Below, piece by piece: positions 44,492-53,034 of a DNA stretch of 64,000 nt. Each line of letters starts with the position of its first letter. Position 1 is the stretch's first letter. The stretch covers positions 1 through 64,000 of the forward strand of contig ONLL01000009.1 of the NCBI GenBank assembly GCA_900318685.1. Direction: 5' to 3'. Position numbers and translations under genes: made by a program. Source of the stretch: an uncultured Prevotellaceae bacterium (lineage in GTDB: Bacteria; Bacteroidota; Bacteroidia; Bacteroidales; Bacteroidaceae). Below the pieces are notes generated by a model. The model did no database searches and was not told where the DNA came from. It saw only the letters and a program-made list of their open reading frames with translations.

Positions 44492-44780
44492 CTATGGTTC
44501 TCGGCGCTCACAAATCAGCCTGCTCATATCATTGAGCGCCAGGCATTGGTCGCGACGGATGGTGAGGCGCTCGTTGTGATGGCCCCAGGGAGCGAGGAGC
44601 AGCAGCTGGCCGCGGGAGCAGGCCTGCGATCGTGCCGAAGAGAGGGCGACGGCCCTCGACGACCATCGTCACCATGTAGATAATGCGCCCGGTATAGTCG
44701 TGACCAACGCAGCGGCGCTGCATCGACGGCTTCTTCTCGCCGGCGAACGCTTTCTGACTCTCATAGACCTCGCGTTTCAT
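44492..44780 (-). pseudogene. REP-associated tyrosine transposase (RAYT) remnant with internal deletion
   Basis: The minus-strand start MKREVYESQKAFAGEKKP leads into HDYTGRIIYMVTMVVEGRRP, matching the beginning of a Y1/RAYT transposase domain. The reading frame then shifts. In the neighbouring frame a C-terminal end appears: QLLLLAPWGHHNERLTIRRD followed by QCLALNDMSRLICERREP and a stop at 44494-44492. The HUH motif and catalytic Tyr regions between are absent, so most of the gene is deleted. The N-terminal match is good; the C-terminal assignment is weaker. Confidence 0.6.
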
Positions 44781-44784
44781 GTCT

Positions 44785-44817
44785 GCAAAGGTATGCATTT
44801 TCTTTCTTCCCTGCAAG
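44785..44817 (-). promoter_or_regulatory. Residual promoter of the RAYT remnant
   Basis: Minus-strand TACCTTTGC (44793-44785) with a CTTG near-match to the -33 box (44817-44814) 20 bp upstream. Transcription would start almost at the ATG at 44780, implying a leaderless mRNA. Confidence 0.5.
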
Positions 44818-44922
44818 CATCAGGGCGGAAAAGTTGATTGGGAGCGTCGGAATGGGGCGTTCGGGCAGGAGCGTTTTTGAAGGCAAAAAAGTGATAAATC
44901 ATTGAAAATAATTGCCAAAATA

Positions 44923-44954
44923 TTTGCATATTTCAGAAATTTTTCGTACCTTTG
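44923..44954 (+). promoter_or_regulatory. Promoter of the HU-like gene
   Basis: TTTG (44923-44926), 20 bp, TACCTTTG (44947-44954). The implied transcription start near 44961 leaves a leader of about 245 nt before the gene. Confidence 0.75.
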
Positions 44955-44960
44955 TACCAG

Positions 44961-45205
44961 AAATGAGAGCATAAGCGTATGCCTCTCAAGGGGTCAGCTG
45001 GGAGGCCTGAGAGTAGTGCAACAGCGGCTTCGGAGTAGTGCCTAGAGGCTGTCGAAGTACAAGAAGAGTGCCGTAGGAGCACAGCAAGGAGGCTGCGGAA
45101 GTACAACAAGAAGGCCGTCGGAGAGCCCCAGTGAATTGTTAACGGCGTGCGGTAAAAAGATTCACCAAACGCCAAAGTTATTAACCTTAATAAACTTTTA
45201 CAACC
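44961..45205 (+). promoter_or_regulatory. Long repeat-containing 5' leader of the HU-like gene
   Basis: GC-rich leader with a repeat of about 44 bp. GAGGCTGTCGAAGTACAAG (45045-45063) and GAGGCTGCGGAAGTACAAC (45089-45107) are near-copies, interleaved with GCCGTAGGAG and GCCGTCGGAG, and an eroded third copy begins near 45024. No ORF with credible coding character is present. Its length and order suggest an RNA regulatory element; the mechanism is unknown. Confidence 0.45.
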
Positions 45206-45766
45206 ATGTCTCAAAAAGTTCAAAAGTATCGCAACACGAATGAGCTGTCGAAGATGTTCGGCAAGTACTACGTGCGCGCCGTCTACGACGAGAAGTTCAT
45301 CACTACCTCCGAGCTGGCCGACTTCATCCAGATGCAGGCCTCGGTGAAGCGAAGCGACTGCAAGGCCGTCCTCGACGAGCTGGGAGCAGCCATGAAGCAC
45401 TACTTCGAGCTGGGTCAGAAGATCAGGATCGATGGCATCGGCATCTTCAAGGTGGGCATCACCAGTGCTCCCTCCGACACCGAGGAGGGCTGCACGGCTG
45501 CCAACGTGAAGAAGAGCCGCGTGCTCTTTGCCCCCGAGACGACCTCGTCGCCCACGGGTGAGACTGCCACGGTGCAGCGTCCTGCCCTGGTGAACGGTGT
45601 GCCTACGCTGGTAGACTATGAGGTGACCACCTACAATCACCCCGCCACCATGCTCAAGGACATCCGTTTCGAGCTGGCTCACAATGCCACCGGCTCAGGG
45701 ATCACCCCGAGTGGTGATGACTCAGGTGGCGGTGATGGCGGCGGAGGCGACGAGCCGAGACCTTAG
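45206..45766 (+). CDS. HU-like DNA-binding protein with Gly/Asp-rich tail
   Basis: A 186-residue protein of the Bacteroidales HU-related family. The N-terminal 125 residues contain an HU-type fold: ELADFIQMQASVKRSDCKAV as helix, then GAAMKHYFELGQKIRIDGIG and IFKVGITSAPSDTEEG as the dimer and arm strands. The tail after about residue 165 is GSGITPSGDDSGGGDGGGGD. HU proteins bend and compact DNA. Genes of this family in Bacteroidales often stand next to VirE/DUF3987 and amidase genes, which fits the decayed DUF3987 remnant upstream; the amidase is absent here. Confidence 0.88.
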   Translation: MSQKVQKYRNTNELSKMFGKYYVRAVYDEKFITTSELADFIQMQASVKRSDCKAVLDELGAAMKHYFELGQKIRIDGIGIFKVGITSAPSDTEEGCTAANVKKSRVLFAPETTSSPTGETATVQRPALVNGVPTLVDYEVTTYNHPATMLKDIRFELAHNATGSGITPSGDDSGGGDGGGGDEPRP

Positions 45767-45780
45767 CCCCCCCCCAGCTC

Positions 45781-45806
45781 AAAGTGTAGAGTGTAGAGTT
45801 TAGAGT
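45781..45806. repeat. Iterated-word array after the HU-like gene
   Basis: GTGTAGAGTGTAGAGTTTAG followed by AGTTT: the word GTAGAGT repeated with small changes, 14 bp after the stop codon. Confidence 0.6.
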
Positions 45807-45852
45807 TTGCTACCGCGCTGACTACCGCACATTGACTCTTAGTGTAGAAAAG

Positions 45853-45885
45853 CCCCTTCCGTGCTTTGACGCGGGAGGGGTTTTT
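45853..45885 (+). terminator. Terminator downstream of the HU-like gene
   Basis: CCCCTTCCG pairs with CGGGAGGGG across a short loop and is followed by TTTTT (45881-45885). An A-run on the other side could also serve the minus-strand tRNA transcript. Confidence 0.75.
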
Positions 45886-45962
45886 CGTTGGAGGCGGAGT
45901 CAACGCTCCTTAACATTGCACAAAAAATCACCGCTAGGCTTATCGCTTGACGGTGACTCGGT

Positions 45963-46036
45963 GGTTGGGGTACCCGGACTCGAACCAGGAAAGGCAGGAC
46001 CAGAATCTGCAGTGTTACCATTACACCATACCCCAA
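45963..46036 (-). tRNA. tRNA-Gln (anticodon CTG)
   Basis: Minus-strand tRNA with acceptor arms TGGGGTA/TACCCCA, D-arm GGTGTAATGGTAACAC, anticodon loop TTCTGGT with CTG at 46004-46002, and T-arm CCTGGTTCGAGTCCGGG. The terminal CCA is encoded (45965-45963). One A-C mismatch closes the anticodon stem. The tRNA stands alone, with a -7 box about 42 bp upstream. Confidence 0.95.
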
Positions 46037-46077
46037 TTCCATTATGCTGTCGGGAGCACTTTCCCGAATTGCGGGTG

Positions 46078-46086
46078 CAAAGTTAC
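46078..46086 (-). promoter_or_regulatory. -7 box for tRNA-Gln
   Basis: Minus-strand TAACTTTGC, 42 bp before the mature tRNA 5' end. Downstream is a short inverted pair TCGGGA/TCCCGA. Confidence 0.6.
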
Positions 46087-46179
46087 TACTTTTTCTTGAA
46101 CCCGCAAAACTTTTTGGCACTTTTTTCTAAAAAAACTCAAATTTTTCCTTTTTTTGCATCGTAATCGGATAAAAACGCG

Positions 46180-46187
46180 TACCTTTG
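46180..46187 (+). promoter_or_regulatory. -7 box for rsfS-ftsH
   Basis: TACCTTTG, 28 bp before the rsfS ATG. A TTTG at 46153-46156 is 23 bp upstream, slightly longer than usual. Confidence 0.6.
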
Positions 46188-46215
46188 TGGCCTAATTACA
46201 CATCTTTTATTATAA

Positions 46216-46575
46216 ATGGTAGAAACAGAGACACTCGTAAAGACAATCGTAAAGGGAATACAAGAGAAGAAAGGTAAGGACATCGTGGTGGCTGACCTGA
46301 GCGCCATCGACGGCACCATCTGCCGCCAGTTCGTCATCTGTCAGGGCGGATCGCCTGCACAGGTGGAGGCCATCACCGAGTCGATAGGCGACATGGCCCG
46401 CCTGGAGCTGCAGGAGAAGCCCACACGCGTGGTAGGACTGGAGAACGCCCAATGGGTGGCGATGGACTATGGCGACGTGCTGGTGCACATCTTCCTGCCC
46501 GACGTGCGCAGCTACTATGACCTGGAGCACCTCTGGGCCGACGCCCCGCTGATGCATATCCCGGACCTGGACTAG
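46216..46575 (+). CDS. rsfS: Ribosomal silencing factor RsfS
   Basis: RsfS binds ribosomal protein uL14 and blocks subunit joining in poor nutrient conditions. The 119-residue protein has the family pattern DIVVADLSAIDGTICRQFVI, then GLENAQWVAMDYGDVLVHIF and the C-terminal YYDLEHLWADAP. Length is typical. It lies directly upstream of ftsH, the usual Bacteroidales order (rsfS-ftsH-cdsA). Confidence 0.95.
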   Translation: MVETETLVKTIVKGIQEKKGKDIVVADLSAIDGTICRQFVICQGGSPAQVEAITESIGDMARLELQEKPTRVVGLENAQWVAMDYGDVLVHIFLPDVRSYYDLEHLWADAPLMHIPDLD

Positions 46576-46591
46576 GGTCTGAGGGAGCCAT

Positions 46592-46672
46592 CGATATCTC
46601 GACATCTCGAAATCACGAAATTCCGAAATTTCGAAATAAAAAAAATCTCGATATCACGAAATAAAAATCAAA
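46592..46672. repeat. Iterated-word array between rsfS and ftsH
   Basis: Near-copies of the word TCTCGAAATCACGAAAT, about eight nucleotides per step, broken by an A-run. The words match those of the ftsQ-ftsA array at 4407-4456. Confidence 0.7.
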
Positions 46673-46682
46673 AACAACCAAG

Positions 46683-48695
46683 GTGAATCAGAAACAGAAC
46701 AACCAACAACAGCCCAAGATGCCCCGGTTCAACATGAACTGGATCTATCTGATAGTGATTGCCGCCCTGGCCATCTTCTACTTCACCGGCGAGGCCAACG
46801 GCGTGCAGCAGCCCCGCTCGGCTCAGAAGGAAGCCACGTACAACGAGTTCAAGGCACGCGTGGACAGCGGCTATGCCACTCGCGTGGTGGTTAACAAGGA
46901 CACGAAGGTGATCAAGATGTATGTGAAGCCCGAATATATCCGCGAGCTGTTCAACCGCAGCAGCAGCGAGGTGGGCACGGAGCCTTACCTGCTCGTGGAG
47001 TTCAACGACTCGGGCAGCCTCGAGAACTTCCTCGCACGAATGAACGACGAGGGCAAGCTGCCTGAGGGCTATAAGTACGAACACGAGGAAGGCACGGGCT
47101 TCCTGGGCAGCATGGTGAGCATGCTCTTGCCCATCTTCTTCTTCGTGGCCATCTGGATGTTCTTCATCCGGCGCATGGGCGGAGGCTCAGGCATGGGCGG
47201 AGGCATCTTCAGCGTGGGCAAGTCGAGGGCTAAGATGTATGAGAAAGGCGGCGACCTGGGCATCACGTTCAAGGACGTGGCCGGACAGGCAGGTGCCAAG
47301 CAGGAGATTCAGGAGATTGTGGACTTCCTGAAGAACCCTCAGAAATATACCGACCTGGGCGGCAAGATACCCAAGGGAGCACTGCTCGTGGGGCCTCCGG
47401 GAACGGGCAAGACCCTGCTGGCCAAGGCCGTGGCAGGCGAGGCCGGCGTGCCCTTCTTCTCGATGTCGGGATCGGACTTCGTCGAGATGTTCGTCGGCGT
47501 GGGAGCCAGCCGCGTTCGCGACCTCTTCGCACAGGCGAAGGCGAAGAGCCCCTGCATCATCTTCATCGACGAGATCGATGCCGTGGGACGTGCCCGTTCG
47601 AAGAATCCTGCCATGGGCGGCAACGACGAGCGTGAGAACACGCTGAACGCCCTGCTGACCGAGATGGACGGCTTCGGCACGAACAGCGGCATCATTATCC
47701 TGGCTGCCACCAACCGCGTCGACATGCTCGACTCAGCCCTGCTGCGTGCTGGACGCTTCGATCGTCAGATTTATGTCGACCTGCCCGACCTGAACGAGCG
47801 CAGGGAGGTGTTCATGGTGCACCTGAAGCCCCTGAAGCTCGATCCCAACGTCGACGTCGACTTCCTGGCTCGCCAGACGCCCGGCTTCTCGGGTGCCGAC
47901 ATTGCCAACGTATGCAACGAGGCTGCCCTCATAGCTGCCCGTCACAACAGCCCCACGGTAGCAAAGCAGGATTTCCTCGATGCCGTCGACCGCATCATCG
48001 GCGGCCTGGAGAAGAAGACGAAGATCATGACCGAAGCCGAGAAACGCTCGATTGCCATCCACGAGGCAGGCCACGCCACCATCTCATGGTTCACGGAGTT
48101 TGCCAACCCGCTGGTGAAAGTCAGCATCGTGCCACGCGGCCGTGCCCTGGGTGCCGCCTGGTACCTGCCCGAGGAGCGCGTGCTGCAGACCAAGCAGGCC
48201 ATGCTCGACGAGATGTGCTCGCTGCTGGGCGGACGTGCTGCCGAGGAGCTGTTCATAGGCACCATCTCGACAGGCGCCATGAACGACCTGGAGCGCACCA
48301 CAAAGCAGGCCTACGGCATGGTGGCCTTCGCCGGCATGAGCGAGCGCCTGCCCAACATCTGCTATTATAACAATACGGAGTACCAGTTCCAGCGTCCCTA
48401 CAGCGAGACCACAGCCAAGATCATGGACGACGAGGTGCTGAAGATGATCGGCGAGCAGTATGAGCGCGCCAAGCAGATACTCACCGAGCATGCCGAGGGC
48501 CACGCCAAGCTGGCACAGCTGCTGGTGGAGCGCGAGGTCATCTTCGCCGACGACGTGGAGAAGATCTTCGGCAAGCGTCCCTGGGTGAGCCGCTCCGAGG
48601 AGCTCCTCGAGGCCCAGATGCGTGCTGATGCTGAAAGAATGGCTGAAGAGAGGGAGAGGAAGCTGAAGGAGCAAGCTCCTTCGGTGGATGGTTAA
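46683..48695 (+). CDS. ftsH: ATP-dependent zinc metalloprotease FtsH
   Basis: FtsH is the membrane-anchored AAA protease that removes misassembled membrane proteins and regulates LPS synthesis in other bacteria. The 670-residue protein has two membrane segments (about 19-36 and 140-163), Walker A GPPGTGKT (237-244), Walker [14 protein letters not shown], the second region of homology with RPGRFDRQ-type residues ([12 protein letters not shown]) and the zinc site HEAGH (460-464). The start is GTG at 46683, the only start that gives a normal N-terminus. The Gln/Asn-rich first 12 residues are unusual. Confidence 0.97.
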   Translation: MNQKQNNQQQPKMPRFNMNWIYLIVIAALAIFYFTGEANGVQQPRSAQKEATYNEFKARVDSGYATRVVVNKDTKVIKMYVKPEYIRELFNRSSSEVGTEPYLLVEFNDSGSLENFLARMNDEGKLPEGYKYEHEEGTGFLGSMVSMLLPIFFFVAIWMFFIRRMGGGSGMGGGIFSVGKSRAKMYEKGGDLGITFKDVAGQAGAKQEIQEIVDFLKNPQKYTDLGGKIPKGALLVGPPGTGKTLLAKAVAGEAGVPFFSMSGSDFVEMFVGVGASRVRDLFAQAKAKSPCIIFIDEIDAVGRARSKNPAMGGNDERENTLNALLTEMDGFGTNSGIIILAATNRVDMLDSALLRAGRFDRQIYVDLPDLNERREVFMVHLKPLKLDPNVDVDFLARQTPGFSGADIANVCNEAALIAARHNSPTVAKQDFLDAVDRIIGGLEKKTKIMTEAEKRSIAIHEAGHATISWFTEFANPLVKVSIVPRGRALGAAWYLPEERVLQTKQAMLDEMCSLLGGRAAEELFIGTISTGAMNDLERTTKQAYGMVAFAGMSERLPNICYYNNTEYQFQRPYSETTAKIMDDEVLKMIGEQYERAKQILTEHAEGHAKLAQLLVEREVIFADDVEKIFGKRPWVSRSEELLEAQMRADAERMAEERERKLKEQAPSVDG

Positions 48696-48714
48696 AGGTG
48701 GATGGTGGATGGAG
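48692..48714. repeat. GGATGG-word array after ftsH
   Basis: GATGGTTAAAGGTGGATGGT and further GGATGG words, starting at the end of ftsH. It is the inverted counterpart of the CCATCCACC array at 49138-49171 across the four-helix-bundle gene. Confidence 0.7.
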
Positions 48715-48746
48715 AAATGTTTTTCCCTTGAAATACGATATGAGAC

Positions 48747-49124
48747 ATGACAAATGATTTCTTTTATAAACGACTGGATGCTTATCGGCATGCCAAAGAG
48801 TTTACGAAATACATTTATTCTCTCACACGGAAATATCCGTCCTATGAGCAATTTGCCATTTGCGATCAACTAAGGAGAGCCGCAGTCTCCATCCCTTCAA
48901 ATATCGCAGAAGGAATGGGACGAACGGCGATAAAAGAAAGAATCCATTTCCTTGAAATATCCTACGCATCTATGATTGAAGTTCTGTGCCAGCTGGATAT
49001 ATCCGAATCCGTTGGCTACATCTCTTCTGAAGAATTAGCCAAAGCCGAGGATGATGCATCCCGATTAGGACGTATCATGTCGGGCTTAAGAAAGTCCTTA
49101 CAAGAAAAAGCAGTTAAACAATAA
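48747..49124 (+). CDS. Four-helix-bundle (S23-type) protein
   Basis: A 125-residue protein of the family first found in intervening sequences of 23S rRNA: FYKRLDAYRHAKEFTKYIYS, then QLRRAAVSIPSNIAEGMGRT and FLEISYASMIEVLCQLDISE. These proteins form homopentameric four-helix bundles; their function is not settled. Codon use here is clearly more A/T-rich than in ftsH and cdsA on either side. The gene is framed by inverted arrays of GGATGG/CCATCC words, so it appears to have been inserted into an rsfS-ftsH-cdsA operon. Confidence 0.9.
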   Translation: MTNDFFYKRLDAYRHAKEFTKYIYSLTRKYPSYEQFAICDQLRRAAVSIPSNIAEGMGRTAIKERIHFLEISYASMIEVLCQLDISESVGYISSEELAKAEDDASRLGRIMSGLRKSLQEKAVKQ

Positions 49125-49137
49125 CAGTTCGAACTAT

Positions 49138-49171
49138 TCTCCATCCACCATCCACAATCCACCATCCACCA
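49138..49171. repeat. CCATCCACC-word array before cdsA
   Basis: TCTCCATCCACCATCCACAA and further copies of CCATCCACC, period about 9 bp, ending just before the cdsA ATG. Confidence 0.75.
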
Positions 49172-49174
49172 AAA

Positions 49175-50017
49175 ATGAACAACTTCATCGTCAGAACAAT
49201 AACGGGAATCATCTTCGTAGTTGCCATCGTGGTCAGCTTCCTCAATCCGCTGGCCATGATATTCCTGTTCTCACTCGTCACGGGCATGACCGTCTGGGAG
49301 TTTGCAGGACTAGTCAACGAAAGGGAGAACGTGCACATCAACCAGTTTATCACAAGCGTGGCAGGCGTGCTGCTGTTCCTTGCAATGGCCGTTCATGCAC
49401 GCGGGCTGGACACCCTCAACCTGGCCTTCGTGCCTTGGCTCGCCACCATCATCTACCTGCTCGTCAGCGAGCTCTACCTCAAAGCCACCGACCCCATCGC
49501 CAACTGGGCCTACACGATGATGACACAGCTGTACATCGCCCTGCCCTTCTCGCTGCTCAACGTCCTGGCCTTCCAGTTCACCAACTGCGACCTGCCCTGG
49601 CTGCTGCCGTTGTCGGTGTTCATCTTCCTGTGGGTCAACGACTCAGGAGCCTACTGTTGCGGCTCGCTGCTGGGCAAGCATAAGCTCTTCCCGCGCATCA
49701 GTCCAGGCAAGTCGTGGGAGGGCAGCATCGGAGGCGGCGTGTTCGTGCTGCTGGCAGCATGGCTCATCTCGTTCATCACCACGCAGAAGGGCATCACGAC
49801 CAACCTCACCACCCTGCAATGGATGGGCATGGGCCTCGTCGTAGCCGTCTTCGGCACGTGGGGCGACCTCATCGAGAGCCTCTTCAAGCGCACGCTGGGC
49901 ATCAAGGACTCAGGCAACATCCTGCCCGGCCACGGAGGCATGCTCGACCGCTTCGACTCGTCGCTACTGGCCATTCCTGCCATCGTCGTCTATCTGTTTA
50001 CATTGGCATTACTATGA
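49175..50017 (+). CDS. cdsA: Phosphatidate cytidylyltransferase CdsA
   Basis: CdsA makes CDP-diacylglycerol from CTP and phosphatidic acid, the branch point of phospholipid synthesis. The 280-residue multi-pass protein ends with the signature GDLIESLFKRTLGIKDSGNI followed by LPGHGGMLDRFDS. Earlier conserved blocks are WVNDSGAYCCGSLLGKH and SPGKSWEGSIGGG. The stop overlaps the start of the protease gene (ATGATGA), so the two are coupled. Confidence 0.97.
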   Translation: MNNFIVRTITGIIFVVAIVVSFLNPLAMIFLFSLVTGMTVWEFAGLVNERENVHINQFITSVAGVLLFLAMAVHARGLDTLNLAFVPWLATIIYLLVSELYLKATDPIANWAYTMMTQLYIALPFSLLNVLAFQFTNCDLPWLLPLSVFIFLWVNDSGAYCCGSLLGKHKLFPRISPGKSWEGSIGGGVFVLLAAWLISFITTQKGITTNLTTLQWMGMGLVVAVFGTWGDLIESLFKRTLGIKDSGNILPGHGGMLDRFDSSLLAIPAIVVYLFTLALL

Positions 50018-52893
50018 TGAAAAGAATACTTACCACATTGAGTGCAGTCCTGACAGCGGCTGCACTTTTTTCTCAGATACCGGCTCCGCTGCAGGTCAGA
50101 GAGCTGAAACTCAAGAACGGCATGACCGTATGGCTCAATGAAGACCACTCACAGCCAAAGGTCTATGGCGAGGTGGTGGTCAGGGCTGGCGCCAAGGACT
50201 GCCCCAACACGGGCATCGCCCACTATTTCGAGCACATCATGTTTAAAGGCACCGACCGCCTGGGCACCGTCGACTATGAGGCCGAGCGCCCTTGGCTGGA
50301 CAGCATCTCACACCAGTACGACCTGCTCTCGCAGACACGCGACGAGGGCGAGCGGGCAGCCATACAGCAGCACATCAACAAACTGAGCCTGCGCGCTGCC
50401 GACTATGCCATCCCCAACGAGTTCAGCCGTCTCATCTCGAAGTACGGAGGCAGCGGACTCAATGCCTCTACCAGACCTGACATGACGGGATACTACAACA
50501 CGTTCCTGCCCCAGTACATCAGCCAATGGTGCCACCTCAATGCCCACCGCCTGCAGCATCCTGTGTTCCGCGGCTTCCAAGGCGAGCTGGAGAACGTCTA
50601 CGAAGAGAAGAACCGAGGCTCGGACGGACTGATGGAGGTGCTCGACAAGGCGCTGAAGGCTGTGTTCAAGGACCAGCCCTATGGCGACCCCGTCATCGGT
50701 TCGACCGAGAACCTGAAGAACCCGCGACTGAGCGATATGGAGGCGTTCTATAAGAAATACTATGTAGCCTCTAACATGGGGCTCATCCTCTGTGGCGACA
50801 TCACCGTCGACGATGCGCTCATCGCCCTGCTGGAGCAGACCTTCGGGCAGGTGCAGACAGGACCTGTGCCCCAGCGCACGCCATCGCCCATGCCTCCCAT
50901 CGCCAAGGGCGAACAGGTGCAGATCAAGCTGCCCATCCCCCTCGTCGGTGCTGAGGGCCTCGCCTACAGCGGTCCTACGGCTTTCGACCCCGATGCCAAC
51001 GCCATGAAGCTGGCACGTCTGTTGCTGTCGAACGAGAAAACCGGCATGATCGACTCGCTGGTCAGCAGTCACGCCGTGATGGAAGCAGGCCTGGAGAACT
51101 TCGCGCTCAACGATGCGGGGGTGGAACTGATATACGTCATTCCCAAGCTGTTCGGCAAGTTGAAGAAGGCCGAGGCGCTGTGCCTGGCTCAGGTGGAGCG
51201 GCTGATGCAGGGTGACTTCAGCGAAGAGCAGCTGGAGCGCCTGAAACGACAATGCATCCTCGACGCTGAACAGGAGATGGAGACCATCAGCAGGCGTGCC
51301 GACATGATGGTCGATGCCTTCTCGCAGGGCTACACCTGGCAGCAGAAGCTCGACCAGCTGGAAGCGCTCAAGCTGGTGACGAAGACCGACGTGGTGCGGG
51401 TGGCAAGGAAATATTTCGGTGCCAACAGCCTCAAGTTTATCAAGAAGTACGGCACCGACAAGAAGGAGACGTTGCTGCAGCCGGGCTACGAGCCCATAGC
51501 TCCGAAGAACGCCGATGCCAAGTCGGCCTTTGCCCGCGAGCTGGAGCAGCTGCCAGTCAATGAGCAGGCCATCCGTCTAGTCGACTTTGAGCGTGACATA
51601 CAGCGCTCCGTGCTGAGCGACCACGTCACATTCTATTACAAGCCCAATCCCGTGAACGACATTTTCTCGTTCTCCATCCGCTATCAGAACGGCTCGCGCC
51701 ATACGCCGCTGCTCACTCAGCTGGGCGAATACTTGCCACAGCTGGGCACCGACTCGCTGACCAAGCTTCAGTTGGAGGCAGCCTGGGAGCGACTGAGCGT
51801 GACGCTGGAGGTGGTGCCGGGCGACGAGCGCTTCACCTTCACCATTACCGGGCGCGACAGCCAGCTGCAGCCTGCCCTCCGTCTGCTGGCACACTTCCTC
51901 ACCTCGGCCAAGGCTGACAGCGAGGCACTAAAGGAGGTCAGGGAGAGCCGGCGCATAGAGGACAAGGCTTTCGGCAAGCAGAAGGATGACATATTGTCGC
52001 CGATGGTGTCATACCTGATCTTCGGACAGCAGTCCGACTATCTGCGCCAGCCGTCACTAAAAGAGGTGAAGCGCCTCACCACCGACGATCTCCATCGCCT
52101 GTTGTCCGACCTGCTCACCTACGACTGCGAGCTCTTCTACTGCGGTCGCCTGCCCGTTCAGTCTGTTGCGACTTTGTCGCAACAATCCCTCCCCCTCTCC
52201 CTCTGCCGCCAGCCCAAGCCCGACACATACCGCCAGCCCATCGAGCCATCCGAGCCGGTGGTCTACTTCTACCATGTGCCCAAGTCGCGCCAGAACTTTG
52301 TAGGCACCTGCGAATCGCTGGGCAAGGCTCCCACATGGAAAGACCGCACCACAACCGAGCTCTGGGCACAGTACATGGGAGGAGGCATGTCGTCGGTACT
52401 CTTCCAGAACATCCGCGAGTTCCAGTCGCTGGCCTACAGCACCTCGGGCGCATTGCGCGAGCCCAACTACATGCGCCATGCCGATGATGCGCTGCTCTAC
52501 TTCACCATCACAGGCACTCAGGCCGACAAGACGCTACAAGCCATGCATGCCACCGACTCACTCCTCCGCCAGATGCCCATGAAGGAGGAGAACCTCGATG
52601 CCGCCCGGCAGGAGCTGCTCAGCGACGTACAGAACAACTACCCCACCTTCCGCACCTTGGGTTACTACGTGGCCAACCAGCTGGCTGATGGCTACACAGC
52701 CGACCGTAACACCGAGAAGGTGAAGCTGCTGCCCCAGGTGACCGCTGCCGACGTGGAGCGCTTTGCCCGCGAGCATATCGCTCCTAACCAGCGCGTATGG
52801 TTCGTCATCGGCGACAAGAAGAAAACCGACTTCTCCGCTTTGCAGAGGTACGGGAAAATAGTGGAATTGCACAAAGAAGACATTTATAGATAG
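50014..52893 (+). CDS. M16-family zinc peptidase (pitrilysin/insulinase-like)
   Basis: A 959-residue exported metalloprotease (signal MMKRILTTLSAVLTAAALFS). It has the inverted zinc motif HYFEH (H70, E73, H74) in GIAHYFEHIMFKGT and a downstream Glu in NVYEEKNRGSDG as the probable third ligand, followed by two M16 half-modules that form a clam-shell. The C-terminal half lacks the zinc motif, as usual in two-domain members. It probably degrades peptides in the periplasm. The start is one of two adjacent ATGs at 50014/50017, overlapping cdsA. Confidence 0.93.
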   Translation: MMKRILTTLSAVLTAAALFSQIPAPLQVRELKLKNGMTVWLNEDHSQPKVYGEVVVRAGAKDCPNTGIAHYFEHIMFKGTDRLGTVDYEAERPWLDSISHQYDLLSQTRDEGERAAIQQHINKLSLRAADYAIPNEFSRLISKYGGSGLNASTRPDMTGYYNTFLPQYISQWCHLNAHRLQHPVFRGFQGELENVYEEKNRGSDGLMEVLDKALKAVFKDQPYGDPVIGSTENLKNPRLSDMEAFYKKYYVASNMGLILCGDITVDDALIALLEQTFGQVQTGPVPQRTPSPMPPIAKGEQVQIKLPIPLVGAEGLAYSGPTAFDPDANAMKLARLLLSNEKTGMIDSLVSSHAVMEAGLENFALNDAGVELIYVIPKLFGKLKKAEALCLAQVERLMQGDFSEEQLERLKRQCILDAEQEMETISRRADMMVDAFSQGYTWQQKLDQLEALKLVTKTDVVRVARKYFGANSLKFIKKYGTDKKETLLQPGYEPIAPKNADAKSAFARELEQLPVNEQAIRLVDFERDIQRSVLSDHVTFYYKPNPVNDIFSFSIRYQNGSRHTPLLTQLGEYLPQLGTDSLTKLQLEAAWERLSVTLEVVPGDERFTFTITGRDSQLQPALRLLAHFLTSAKADSEALKEVRESRRIEDKAFGKQKDDILSPMVSYLIFGQQSDYLRQPSLKEVKRLTTDDLHRLLSDLLTYDCELFYCGRLPVQSVATLSQQSLPLSLCRQPKPDTYRQPIEPSEPVVYFYHVPKSRQNFVGTCESLGKAPTWKDRTTTELWAQYMGGGMSSVLFQNIREFQSLAYSTSGALREPNYMRHADDALLYFTITGTQADKTLQAMHATDSLLRQMPMKEENLDAARQELLSDVQNNYPTFRTLGYYVANQLADGYTADRNTEKVKLLPQVTAADVERFAREHIAPNQRVWFVIGDKKKTDFSALQRYGKIVELHKEDIYR

Positions 52894-52940
52894 TGGAAAG
52901 AGGAAAGAGGAAAGTGGAAAGAGAAATGTGAAAAGAGGAA
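52891..52940. repeat. GGAAAGA-word array between protease and beta-barrel genes
   Basis: GTGGAAAGAGGAAAGAGGAA and further copies of GGAAAG, starting at the stop codon of the M16 gene. The same word occurs inside the last coding region at 63845-63885. Confidence 0.75.
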
Positions 52941-52954
52941 AAGTTGCGAAAATA

Positions 52955-52987
52955 TTTGGTCAAATGAAAAAAAATGTGTTACTTTGC
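52955..52987 (+). promoter_or_regulatory. Promoter of the beta-barrel/GH97 operon
   Basis: TTTG (52955-52958), 20 bp, TTACTTTGC (52979-52987; one mismatch to TAnnTTTG). The gene starts 47 bp further on. Confidence 0.65.
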
Positions 52988-53034
52988 AAGCGGAAACGAA
53001 ACATGATTCATTAATCTAATAAAACTAAAGAAAG

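Noticed and set aside
52165-52183. Hairpin TTGCGAC/GTCGCAA inside the M16 protease gene
   Set aside because: No T-tract; it lies in mid-gene in an intact reading frame.
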